NCBI GenBank assembly: GCA_900544885.1
Contig: UQWU01000002.1
Span: 30,724-94,723, forward strand
Direction of reading: 5' to 3'
DNA length: 64,000 nt
Source of the DNA: an uncultured Phascolarctobacterium sp.
GTDB lineage: Bacteria; Bacillota; Negativicutes; Acidaminococcales; Acidaminococcaceae
Shown: piece after piece, positions 44,475 to 52,555 of the stretch
Numbering within the stretch: position 1 is the stretch's first letter
Layout: every line of letters starts with the position of its first letter
The notes under the pieces: generated by a model
What the model was told of the DNA's origin: nothing
Seen by the model: only the letters and a program-made list of their open reading frames with translations
Database searches by the model: none
Made by a program: the position numbers and the translations under genes

Positions 44475-44488
44475 CTGTATTTATACAG
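44475..44488. promoter_or_regulatory. Dyad upstream of lpxD
   Basis: CTGTAT-TT-ATACAG, a perfect 6-base inverted repeat 6 bases before the lpxD ribosome site. It could be an operator at the head of the lipid A genes; a -35-like TTGCAA stands at 44461-44466. Confidence 0.4.
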
Positions 44489-44504
44489 AAGATGGAGGTA
44501 TGAA

Positions 44505-45533
44505 ATGGAGAAGAGTGTACAAGAATTAGCTGAATTTTTACACGGAACAGTAGAACATGACAACTCTGCTTTAAAAATTACCGGCGTTAACGGTTTAGTT
44601 GAAGCAGGTCCAAAAGATATTTCTTTTGCTGTTCCGCCGCATGTTGAGCATTGCCATTTGAGCAAAGCAGGTGTTATGGTATTAAGTCACGAAGACCCCG
44701 AACTGGACGGTCGTCCGGTTATTCGTGTCGAAAATCCTCGTGCTGCTTTTGCTGCTTTGTTAGAATTATTCCGTGCTCCTGAAGAAGTAGAACGTACTAT
44801 AAGCCCCATGGCTTATGTATCTGCGAAAGCAAAAATTGGTGCGAATGTAGCAATCCAACCTTTTGCTGTTATTGAAGATGACGCAGAAGTAGGTGACGGT
44901 TGCATTATTTATCCCCATGCTTATGTTGGTAAACGTGTAAAAATGGGTGCTGACTGCATTCTTTATCCTAATACCACCATTCGTGAAGATTGTGTTTTAG
45001 GTAATCGTGTTATCCTGCAATCTGGAGCTGTTATCGGCGGTGACGGCTTTGGTTACATTACTCAAAACGGTAAACATAGCAAGGTATTACAAACAGGTAA
45101 TGTTGTATTGCAGGATGATGTTGAAATCGGTAATAACACTTGTATCGACCGTGCAACTGTTGACAGTACTATTGTTGGCAAGGGCACTAAGATTGATAAT
45201 CTGGTACATTTAGGTCACAATGATATTTTAGGTGAAAACTGCTTGGTTGTAGCACACGTTGGTATTTCCGGTAGTGTTACCGTTGGCAATAACGTTACTT
45301 TTGCAGGTCAGGTAGGTACTGTAGGTCATATCACTATCGGTGATAACTGTGTATTCGGTGGTAAGACCGGTGTTACTAATAATGTACCGGCAAATTCCGT
45401 AATGGGTGGCTTCCCTGCAATGCCGATGAAGGAATGGTTGCGTCAGGAAGCAAGCTTGCGTAAAGTTAGTGAAATAGCTAAGCGTGTTAAAGCATTAGAA
45501 AAAGAACTGCAGAAACTGCAGGAAATGAAGTAA
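44505..45533 (+). CDS. lpxD: UDP-3-O-(3-hydroxyacyl)glucosamine N-acyltransferase
   Basis: 342 residues. The N-terminal uridine-binding domain (KITGVNGLVEAGPKDISFAV) is followed by a left-handed beta-helix of hexapeptide repeats from about 100 to 310 (IGANVAIQPFAVIEDDAEVGDG, IDNLVHLGHNDILGENC with the catalytic His) and a C-terminal helix (RVKALEKELQKLQEM). It adds the N-linked hydroxyacyl chain in lipid A synthesis, the third step. GATGGAGG precedes the ATG. First gene of a lipid A run ending at msbA. Confidence 0.95.
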   Translation: MEKSVQELAEFLHGTVEHDNSALKITGVNGLVEAGPKDISFAVPPHVEHCHLSKAGVMVLSHEDPELDGRPVIRVENPRAAFAALLELFRAPEEVERTISPMAYVSAKAKIGANVAIQPFAVIEDDAEVGDGCIIYPHAYVGKRVKMGADCILYPNTTIREDCVLGNRVILQSGAVIGGDGFGYITQNGKHSKVLQTGNVVLQDDVEIGNNTCIDRATVDSTIVGKGTKIDNLVHLGHNDILGENCLVVAHVGISGSVTVGNNVTFAGQVGTVGHITIGDNCVFGGKTGVTNNVPANSVMGGFPAMPMKEWLRQEASLRKVSEIAKRVKALEKELQKLQEMK

Positions 45534-45551
45534 TTATAAGGGAGTGGAGTA

Positions 45552-46442
45552 GTGTTAGGCTACTATATTGTTAAGCTTTTCAGCAAGTTAATGTGCATTT
45601 CTCCGCGTTTTGTACGTAACCTGCTAGCACATTTTTTAGGCAGCGTAGCTGTTTTAGTAGTACCGCGTTGGCGTATGCAGATGGCGGAAGCAAATATCCG
45701 TGAATGTTTAGGCGTTAGCGATGAACGTGCAAAACAGATTGCTGCTGATAGTTTGCATCGTTTTGGTCGCATGGTTATAGAAGTAATGCGTTTCCCCTTG
45801 CTCAATGAAAAGACCATCCATGAGCAGGTTCAGGTTGAGGGTTTAGAATATTTGGAAACTGCTTATGCAGAAGGCAAAGGTGTCATCATGGCTACAGGTC
45901 ACTATGGAAACTGGGAGCTTTTAGGTGCTACTGTTGCTCTGCACGGCTATCCGATGCTGTCTATTACTCGTAAACAGAATAACAGCCATATGGATAAGGC
46001 AATTAATGAATTTCGTGAGATGGTGGGACAACAGGTAACTTATAATCGTGGTAAGCACGGCCTTTTGGCTATTAGCCGTATGCTTAAGGAGAAAAATCTT
46101 TTAGGCGTACTTTTTGACCAGGATACTAATGATGACGGCGTTGAGCTGGATTTATTCGGTAAACGTTCTGTTATCCCCATGGGTGCAGCCGCTTTATCAC
46201 GTATTTACGGCTCTCCGATTTTGCCGATTTTTATGCATAATAACGATGACGGCACTTGCTGTGCTAAAATTTATCCGCCTTTGTACACCCCGAAAACAGG
46301 CGATAAGCAAAGAGATTTTTATCAGGTTACGCGTAAATTGGTAGATATCTTAGAGATGGAAATCATTAATCACCCGGAAATGTGGTTCTGGGTACACGAT
46401 CGTTGGAAAGATGGCAGACAACGATTCGGTAAAAAGAAATAA
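45552..46442 (+). CDS. Lipid A late acyltransferase (LpxL/HtrB family), copy 1
   Basis: 296 residues. An N-terminal membrane segment is followed by the catalytic H-x4-E motif in GHYGNWELLGA, and GVLFDQDTNDDGVELDLFGK carries the conserved DQD block of the LABLAT family. It transfers a secondary acyl chain to Kdo2-lipid A. GTG start with GGAGTGGAG upstream. It is 18 bases after lpxD and precedes lpxC. A second relative lies at 58238; which chain each adds cannot be told. Confidence 0.92.
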   Translation: MLGYYIVKLFSKLMCISPRFVRNLLAHFLGSVAVLVVPRWRMQMAEANIRECLGVSDERAKQIAADSLHRFGRMVIEVMRFPLLNEKTIHEQVQVEGLEYLETAYAEGKGVIMATGHYGNWELLGATVALHGYPMLSITRKQNNSHMDKAINEFREMVGQQVTYNRGKHGLLAISRMLKEKNLLGVLFDQDTNDDGVELDLFGKRSVIPMGAAALSRIYGSPILPIFMHNNDDGTCCAKIYPPLYTPKTGDKQRDFYQVTRKLVDILEMEIINHPEMWFWVHDRWKDGRQRFGKKK

Positions 46443-46460
46443 TTTAGAAGGAGGATAAAG

Positions 46461-47309
46461 ATGGCTGAAGAAATAAAAGAATATCAACATACTATTGCCA
46501 AGGAAGTTTCTTATTCCGGCATTGGTTTACATTCCGGTAAAGATGTTTTAATGACTTTAAAACCTGCTGCCGAGAATACAGGCATCACCTTTATTCGTAC
46601 AGACCTTCCGGGTAAACCGGAAATAAAAGCCTTGGCAGAGAATGTAAGTTCTACTGTTAAAGCAACTACTCTGAGCGCTAATGGAGCAGAAGTTTTCACT
46701 GTAGAACATTTAATGGGTGCTTTGTCCATGATGGCTATTGATAATATCCGTATTGAAATGTCTTCTCCGGAACCACCGGTAACTGATGGCAGTGCAAAGA
46801 TATTTTGTGAGCTGATTGAACAGGCCGGTATTGCTGAGCAAGCTGCTGAACGTCATGTATATGTTGTTGACAAAGCTTTCTCTGTTTATGACGGTGACCG
46901 TTATATTGTGGTTCTGCCTTATGATGGGTATAGAATTTCCTTTACATCTATTAACAAGCATCCGATGCTAGGTACTCAATATATGGATATTTTATTAGAT
47001 AAGGAATCCTTTAAAAAAGAGATTATGGCTGCTAGAACAGTAGCTTTTACCTATGAACTGGATATGTTGAGAAAAATGGGTTTAGGTTTAGGTGGTTCTT
47101 TAGAAAACGTTGTTGTTTTTGACGAAGAAAAAATCTTGTCCGTACCGCGTTTTGATGACGAATTGATTAGACATAAAATTTTAGATGCTATTGGCGACTT
47201 GTATCTTTTGGGACCGATTAAAGCACATGTCATTGCTGTAAAAACCGGTCATGCTTTTAATGCTCAAATCGCAAAACAAATTCAGGCTTATAGAACAAAG
47301 GAGGAGTAA
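46461..47309 (+). CDS. lpxC: UDP-3-O-acyl-N-acetylglucosamine deacetylase
   Basis: 282 residues. Zinc-site residues occur in VEHLMGALS (first His) and in RHKILDAIGDLYLLG (His and Asp); the catalytic His is in TGHAFNAQIAKQI. The N-terminal SYSGIGLHSGKDV is a family landmark. LpxC does the committed step of lipid A synthesis. It is a stand-alone gene here, with fabZ 3 bases downstream; in some phyla the two are fused. A late target for regulation by proteolysis is common in the family, but no tag is visible. Confidence 0.96.
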   Translation: MAEEIKEYQHTIAKEVSYSGIGLHSGKDVLMTLKPAAENTGITFIRTDLPGKPEIKALAENVSSTVKATTLSANGAEVFTVEHLMGALSMMAIDNIRIEMSSPEPPVTDGSAKIFCELIEQAGIAEQAAERHVYVVDKAFSVYDGDRYIVVLPYDGYRISFTSINKHPMLGTQYMDILLDKESFKKEIMAARTVAFTYELDMLRKMGLGLGGSLENVVVFDEEKILSVPRFDDELIRHKILDAIGDLYLLGPIKAHVIAVKTGHAFNAQIAKQIQAYRTKEE

Positions 47310-47312
47310 GAA

Positions 47313-47756
47313 ATGACTATGTTAGATATCAATGAAATTAAAAAGATTTTACCGCATCGTTATCCTATGTTGCTGGTAGACCGTATTTTGGAAGTAGAAC
47401 CGATGAAAAGAGCAGTAGGCGTTAAAAATATTACTGCTAACGAAATGCAATTCCTGGGTCATTTCCCTAATGAACCTATTATGCCTGGTGTATTATTGAT
47501 TGAAGCTATGGCACAAGTTGGCGGCGTTGCTATGCTGTACCCGGAAGAAAACCGCGGTAAGATTGCTGTTTTTGCTAAAATCGATAATGTACGTTTCCGC
47601 AAACAAGTTATCCCTGGTGACCAAGTAATCACTACTGCAGAAGTAACAAAAATCATGCGTGGCAATATGGGTATTATTCATTGTGAAGGTCGTGTAGATG
47701 GTAAAGTTGCTTGCGAATGCGACTGTACCTTCGCTATCATGGATCCTAAAAAATAA
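47313..47756 (+). CDS. fabZ: 3-hydroxyacyl-ACP dehydratase
   Basis: 147 residues, hot-dog fold. The catalytic His is in FLGHFPNEPIMPGVLLIEAMAQ with the partner Glu in the same stretch, and the N terminus IKKILPHRYPMLLVDRI is typical. It dehydrates hydroxyacyl-ACP for fatty acid synthesis and competes with LpxA/LpxD for the same pool, which explains its place between lpxC and lpxA. A GGAGGAG site overlaps the lpxC end. Confidence 0.96.
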   Translation: MTMLDINEIKKILPHRYPMLLVDRILEVEPMKRAVGVKNITANEMQFLGHFPNEPIMPGVLLIEAMAQVGGVAMLYPEENRGKIAVFAKIDNVRFRKQVIPGDQVITTAEVTKIMRGNMGIIHCEGRVDGKVACECDCTFAIMDPKK

Positions 47757-47941
47757 TAACAGGTAAAACATATCTAGCTGAAAAACATAGAAAAATGGCG
47801 AAATAGCTTAAAATTTCATGTTAATTTCAGAAAACAGCTATTTTTGCCACGCGAAAATATGACTGTGGGAATGATTATAATACTATGTTGAATAGTATTT
47901 AATTAATTACCTGATTAATAATTTTTTGGGGAGTGAACATA
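47757..47941 (+). other. Gap between fabZ and lpxA with an imperfect long hairpin and a -10 box
   Basis: TGGCGAAATAGCT (47796-47808) faces AGCTATTTTTGCCA (47836-47849), pairing over about 12 bases with one bulge and a 27-base loop. A perfect TATAAT lies at 47876-47881 without a good -35. Possibly a secondary promoter for the lpxA part of the cluster. Confidence 0.4.
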
Positions 47942-48748
47942 ATGTCTTCAGTTATTTTGCCGGATAGTGGAATTCATGAAACCGCTATTATCCATCCTGA
48001 CGCTAAAATCGGTAAGAATGTCAGCGTAGGTCCTTATGCTGTTATCGATTCTGATACCGTAATTGGCGATGGTTGTGTAATCGGTGCTCATGTTACCATT
48101 CATCAATATACAACTATTGGTAAAAATTGTACTTTTTATCCTGGTTGCTCCATTGGTGCAAAACCTCAGGATTTAAAATTTGTTGGTGAGAAATCTTATA
48201 CCGTTATCGGTGACGGCGGTAGTTTCCGTGAATGCTGCACTGTTAATAGAGGCTGCGGTGAAGAAACCGAGACCCGTATCGGAAATAACATTCTGATGAT
48301 GGCTTATACCCATGTTGCACATAACTGCGTTGTTGGTAATAACGTTATTATGTCCAATGTGGCAACTTTAGCGGGCCATGTTATTGTAGAAGACCGTGCT
48401 GTTATCGGTGGTTTATCTGCAGTACATCAATTCTGCAAAGTTGGCCGTAATGTAATGATCGGTGGTATGGCTCGTGTCGTACAAGATATTCCGCCGTTTA
48501 TGATTGTTGCCGGCGACCCCGCTTTTGTTTCCGGCCTGAACAGCGTTGGTCTGTCCCGTGCAGGTATGCCTGCTGAAGAACGCAGTGAACTGAAAAAAGC
48601 TTTCCGTATTCTTTATCGCAGTGGTCTGCCTCTGCAGGAAGCTATTGCTACTATGGAATCTGAATTGGAAAGCTATGAACCTGTAGAGCATCTACTGCGT
48701 TTCCTGCGCAATGTTGAACGTGGTATCATCCGTACCCGTAGAGGCTAA
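47942..48748 (+). CDS. lpxA: UDP-N-acetylglucosamine acyltransferase
   Basis: 268 residues from the ATG at 47942 (GGGGAGTG upstream). Left-handed beta-helix of hexapeptide repeats (IHPDAKIGKNVSVGPYAVI) with the catalytic His in AYTHVAHNCVVGNNVI and the C-terminal helical domain (AFRILYRSGLPLQEAIATME). It starts lipid A synthesis by adding the 3-O-hydroxyacyl chain. Chain length choice cannot be read here. 3 bases before lpxI. Confidence 0.96.
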   Translation: MSSVILPDSGIHETAIIHPDAKIGKNVSVGPYAVIDSDTVIGDGCVIGAHVTIHQYTTIGKNCTFYPGCSIGAKPQDLKFVGEKSYTVIGDGGSFRECCTVNRGCGEETETRIGNNILMMAYTHVAHNCVVGNNVIMSNVATLAGHVIVEDRAVIGGLSAVHQFCKVGRNVMIGGMARVVQDIPPFMIVAGDPAFVSGLNSVGLSRAGMPAEERSELKKAFRILYRSGLPLQEAIATMESELESYEPVEHLLRFLRNVERGIIRTRRG

Positions 48749-48751
48749 GCT

Positions 48752-49558
48752 ATGAAAAAATTAGGCATACTTTCCGGAATCGGTCATCTGCCTGTTGATG
48801 TGGCCCATTCTGCTAAAAGTATGGGATATGAAGTCGTTGCAATCGGTGTGGTTCCCAATATTGATGAGGAGCTGCCTACAAGCGTAGACTTTTATTATGA
48901 TATCAATATCGGTAAGATTGGCAAAATTATTTCTACTTTAAAGAAACACAAAGTGACCAAGGTTACTATGATTGGTAAAGTAACTAAGGAAGTTTTGTAT
49001 AAAGCCGGTGCTATTGTTCCTGACCTGCGTGCTATCAAAATTTTAGCAAGTGTTCCTGATCGTAAGGATGATACAATCATGAATGCGATTGTTAAAGAAT
49101 TGGAAAGCGAAGGCATTGAGGTTATGGACCAGACACTGCTTATTAAACCTTTATTGCCGCAGCCAGGTGTGCTGACTAAGCGTCAGCCTACTGAAGCAGA
49201 GTTGGCAGATATGGAATTTGGCTTTGAAATGGCGAAGGCTATCGGTGGCTTGGATATCGGTCAGACTGTTGTCGTAAAAAATCGAGCAGTAATGGCCGTA
49301 GAAGCTATTGAGGGCACTGATGCCTGCATTTTACGCGGCGGTTACTTAGGTAAAGGCGGCGTTATCGTAGCCAAAGCTGCTAAGCCTTCTCAAGATCAAC
49401 GTTTCGATATCCCTGGTTTTGGTACTAAAACCTTGGAGTCCATGATTTATGCAGGTGCTACCGGTATTATCATCGAAGCTGGCAATACTTTGATTGCAGA
49501 GCGTGAAAAAACTATTGCTTTAGCTGATGAACACAATATTACTATTGTTGTAAAATAA
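48752..49558 (+). CDS. lpxI: UDP-2,3-diacylglucosamine pyrophosphatase, LpxI type
   Basis: 268 residues. The DUF1009/LpxI pattern: LGILSGIGHLPVDVAHSAKSMGYEVVAIG, IGKIGKIISTLKKHKVTKVTMIGKV and the C-terminal AVEAIEGTDACILRGG...KAAKPSQDQRFDIPGFGTKTLESM. It makes lipid X, the step done by LpxH in gamma-proteobacteria and by LpxG in chlamydiae; alphas and many diderm Firmicutes use LpxI. It sits 3 bases after lpxA and is followed by a terminator. Confidence 0.94.
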   Translation: MKKLGILSGIGHLPVDVAHSAKSMGYEVVAIGVVPNIDEELPTSVDFYYDINIGKIGKIISTLKKHKVTKVTMIGKVTKEVLYKAGAIVPDLRAIKILASVPDRKDDTIMNAIVKELESEGIEVMDQTLLIKPLLPQPGVLTKRQPTEAELADMEFGFEMAKAIGGLDIGQTVVVKNRAVMAVEAIEGTDACILRGGYLGKGGVIVAKAAKPSQDQRFDIPGFGTKTLESMIYAGATGIIIEAGNTLIAEREKTIALADEHNITIVVK

Positions 49559-49586
49559 AATATCGTAAAAAAATTTGCATTTCTTT

Positions 49587-49616
49587 GCGGTTGGCAGACT
49601 ATGTCAACCGCTTTTT
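49587..49616 (+). terminator. Terminator after lpxI
   Basis: GCGGTTG and CAACCGC (49587-49593, 49605-49611) with an 11-base loop and five T. Confidence 0.85.
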
Positions 49617-49617
49617 G

Positions 49618-49626
49618 TGTTATAAT
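49618..49626 (+). promoter_or_regulatory. Extended -10 promoter candidate before lpxB
   Basis: TGTTATAAT: TATAAT at 49621-49626 with TG one base upstream. No fitting -35. It would restart transcription for lpxB-msbA after the terminator. Confidence 0.5.
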
Positions 49627-49669
49627 ATATACTGATAAATTATGTGAAAATATAGAACGAGGAGTAATC

Positions 49670-50806
49670 ATGGCGAAAATACTGATTTCTGCCGGAGAAG
49701 CATCCGGTGATGTCCATGCAGCAGCTGTGACTGCTGCCATTAAAAAACTAGATAGTAGTGCCGAAGTATTTGGCATGGGCGGTGATGCATTGCGTGCAGC
49801 CGGCGGCGAAGTACTTTTCGATATTAAAGATCATGGTGTAATGGGATTTGTTGAGGTTATCCGCAAACTGCCGGATTTGTTCAAACTACGCAGTGATTTT
49901 GGTCGTGTTATGGATGAGCGCAAGCCTGATTGCCTAGTGGTTGTTGACTATCCTGGATTTAATATGAAACTGGCTAAAATGGCACATGACAAGGGTATTC
50001 CTGTTGTTTCCTATATTGCTCCATCTGCGTGGGCGTGGAATAAGGGGCGTGCTAAGAATGTAGCTAAAATTGTTGATAAGGTAGCTTGTATATTTCCCTT
50101 TGAATATGATGTATATAAAGAAGCAGGTGCTCCTGTAGAATTTGTCGGTCATCCTTTGGTGGATATTGTTCATCCTACTATGACTAAGGAGGAAGCAGCT
50201 GCCTTATTTGGGAAGAAAGCCGACGAAAAGCTAGTGCTGATTATGCCGGGCAGTCGTTTGATGGAAATTGAGAAAATGTTGCCAACTTTATTGGCAGGTG
50301 CGAAGCTTTTACAAAAGCAGATGCCTGATGTGCGTTTTGCTATGCCTCGTGCAGGTACAATTCCTATGGAAATGCTGCAGGAAAAAATTAAGGCTGCAGG
50401 CTTGGATGTACAGATTACTGAAGGTCATAATTATGATTTATTCAGTATTGCTGATTTAGCTTTGGCAACCAGTGGTACCGTAACTTTGGAAGCTGCTTTA
50501 TGTGGTCTGCCCAGTGTTATTGTTTATCGTACATCTGCTATTAATGCATTTATTGCTAGATTGGTCATCAATATTCCTAATATCGGTCTGCCGAATATTG
50601 TGGCAGGTAAGCAAATCGTGCCGGAGCTGTTACAGGAAGATTTTACCCCGCAAAAAGTAGCGGATTCCGCTATGGCAATGTTAAAACCTGAAGCAAAGGA
50701 AAAGCTGCAGGAAGATTTGGCCTACATGAAACACAGATTGGGTGAACCGGGAGCGGTTAACCGTGTCGCTCAACTCATTTTAAAAATAGCTGAGGAGAAA
50801 AAATGA
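49670..50806 (+). CDS. lpxB: Lipid A disaccharide synthase
   Basis: 378 residues from the ATG at 49670 (GAGGAGTAATC upstream); an in-frame ATG at 49601 lies in the terminator. GT19 family marks: ILISAGEASGDVHAA, GMGGDALRAAGGEVLFD, HGVMGFVEV, DYPGFNMKLAKMAHDKGIPVVSYIAPSAWAWNKGR and ATSGTVTLEAALCGLPSVIVYRTS. It joins lipid X with UDP-diacylglucosamine. Overlaps msbA by 4 bases. Confidence 0.96.
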   Translation: MAKILISAGEASGDVHAAAVTAAIKKLDSSAEVFGMGGDALRAAGGEVLFDIKDHGVMGFVEVIRKLPDLFKLRSDFGRVMDERKPDCLVVVDYPGFNMKLAKMAHDKGIPVVSYIAPSAWAWNKGRAKNVAKIVDKVACIFPFEYDVYKEAGAPVEFVGHPLVDIVHPTMTKEEAAALFGKKADEKLVLIMPGSRLMEIEKMLPTLLAGAKLLQKQMPDVRFAMPRAGTIPMEMLQEKIKAAGLDVQITEGHNYDLFSIADLALATSGTVTLEAALCGLPSVIVYRTSAINAFIARLVINIPNIGLPNIVAGKQIVPELLQEDFTPQKVADSAMAMLKPEAKEKLQEDLAYMKHRLGEPGAVNRVAQLILKIAEEKK

Positions 50807-52536
50807 ATTTATACTTTCGTGCATTAAAATATATTAAGCCATACCTGTTTCGTGGCGCCTGTGCTGCAATCTGTACAGCAATTGCAGCAGGTGGTACTGC
50901 ATATCTGCCTTGGATTATCAAGGATATGGTGGACCAGGTTTTAAAAGAAAAAGACGTAGCGATGCTCAATTATATCGTTATCAGCATCATCGTAGTCTTT
51001 GTTATCCGTGGTATCGCTTATTATGGACAAAGCTATCTGATGAACTATGTTGGTCAACGTGTCATTATTGATATCCGCAAGGCTGTTTTTGAAAAACTGC
51101 AACGTTTAAGCTTAAGTTTTTATGACAAAAACAAAACCGGTACTATCATGAGTTATGTAACTAATGACGTTAACGCATTGCAATCTGCGATGGTGGAAAA
51201 CGTTGTCGAAATGGTTACTGAAAGCGTTATTTTAATTGCTTCCATTGTCATGATGATTTATTTGGATTGGAAGCTGTTTTTAGTAACTTTTAGTACTTTC
51301 CCAATCGTTTTGTTGTTTATTGATCAATTCGGTAAACGTATTCGTAAATCTGGTAGCCGTATTCAGGAGGTAACTGCGGATATTACATCTGTATTACAAG
51401 AAACTGTTTCTTCTGCACGTGTTATTAAATCCTTCGTTCGTGAGGATTACGAAATTAATCGTTTTGATAAAGAAAATCTAAATAACTTCCGTGCTAATAT
51501 GAAATATGCACAGTTATCTGCAACATTAACTCCTACTATTGAATTTGTTGCTGCTGTCGGCGTAACCATTATTTTATGGTATGGCGGTAACAGTGTTATT
51601 AATGGCAGCATTACTGCCGGCAGTTTAGTTGCTTTCTTAACTTATGCTGTTAATATTTCTAACCCGATTAAACGTCTGAGTCGTGTTATCGGCAATATCC
51701 AAAAAGCATTAGCTGCTGCTCAGCGTGTGTTCGATGTTTTGGATTTACCGGAAACAATTAAAAATACACCTGATGCTAAAGCTCTGCCTCCGGTTAAAGG
51801 TAAAGTTCGTTTTGATCACGTATCCTTCTCCTATGACCCGGGTGAAGAAGTTTTAAGTGATGTTTCCTTTGATGTTAAGCCCGGTGAAATGGTTGCCTTC
51901 GTAGGCCCGTCCGGTGCTGGCAAATCTACTGTTGCTAGTCTGCTGCCGCGTTTTTATGATGTAAATGATGGTAGTATTTCTATTGACGGTACAGATATTC
52001 GTGGTGTTACCTTAAATTCTCTGCGTGAACAGGTTGGTATTGTGCCTCAGGAAACAATTCTGTTCAATGGCAGTGTTTATGACAATATCCTTTATGGACG
52101 CCTTGATGCAACTAAAGAAGAGGTTGAAGCTGCAGCTAAAGCAGCTAATGCCCACAACTTTATTATGGAGCTTCCTGATGGTTATAATACTATGTTAGGT
52201 GACCGCGGTGTTAATATTTCCGGTGGTCAACGCCAGCGTATATCCATTGCCCGGGCAATACTGAAAAATCCTCAGATTCTGATTCTAGACGAGGCAACCT
52301 CTGCTCTGGATACAGAAAGCGAACGTGTTGTACAGGAGGCCTTGGACCGTTTGATGGTGGGTCGTACCTCCTTCGTTATTGCACATAGACTTTCTACGAT
52401 TAAAAACGCTGATAAGATTATGGTTTTGGAAAAAGGTCGTCTGGTAGAACAAGGTACCCATGATGAACTGATGCAGCTGGATGGTTTATATGCACACTTA
52501 TATAAAATCCAGTATCGCAGCAAAGAAGCTAATTAG
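50803..52536 (+). CDS. msbA: Lipid A flippase, ABC transporter MsbA
   Basis: 577 residues, a half transporter: six membrane helices in the first about 320 residues, then an ABC domain with Walker A GPSGAGKST, Q-loop VPQETILFNGSVYDNI, signature NISGGQRQRISIARA, Walker B ILILDEATSALD and H-loop IAHRLST. As a dimer it flips core lipid A to the outer face of the inner membrane. Generic multidrug half transporters look alike; the place between lpxB and kdtA-lpxK decides the call. ATGA overlap with lpxB. Confidence 0.92.
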   Translation: MNLYFRALKYIKPYLFRGACAAICTAIAAGGTAYLPWIIKDMVDQVLKEKDVAMLNYIVISIIVVFVIRGIAYYGQSYLMNYVGQRVIIDIRKAVFEKLQRLSLSFYDKNKTGTIMSYVTNDVNALQSAMVENVVEMVTESVILIASIVMMIYLDWKLFLVTFSTFPIVLLFIDQFGKRIRKSGSRIQEVTADITSVLQETVSSARVIKSFVREDYEINRFDKENLNNFRANMKYAQLSATLTPTIEFVAAVGVTIILWYGGNSVINGSITAGSLVAFLTYAVNISNPIKRLSRVIGNIQKALAAAQRVFDVLDLPETIKNTPDAKALPPVKGKVRFDHVSFSYDPGEEVLSDVSFDVKPGEMVAFVGPSGAGKSTVASLLPRFYDVNDGSISIDGTDIRGVTLNSLREQVGIVPQETILFNGSVYDNILYGRLDATKEEVEAAAKAANAHNFIMELPDGYNTMLGDRGVNISGGQRQRISIARAILKNPQILILDEATSALDTESERVVQEALDRLMVGRTSFVIAHRLSTIKNADKIMVLEKGRLVEQGTHDELMQLDGLYAHLYKIQYRSKEAN

Positions 52537-52555
52537 GCCGAAAAGAGGTTAGTGC

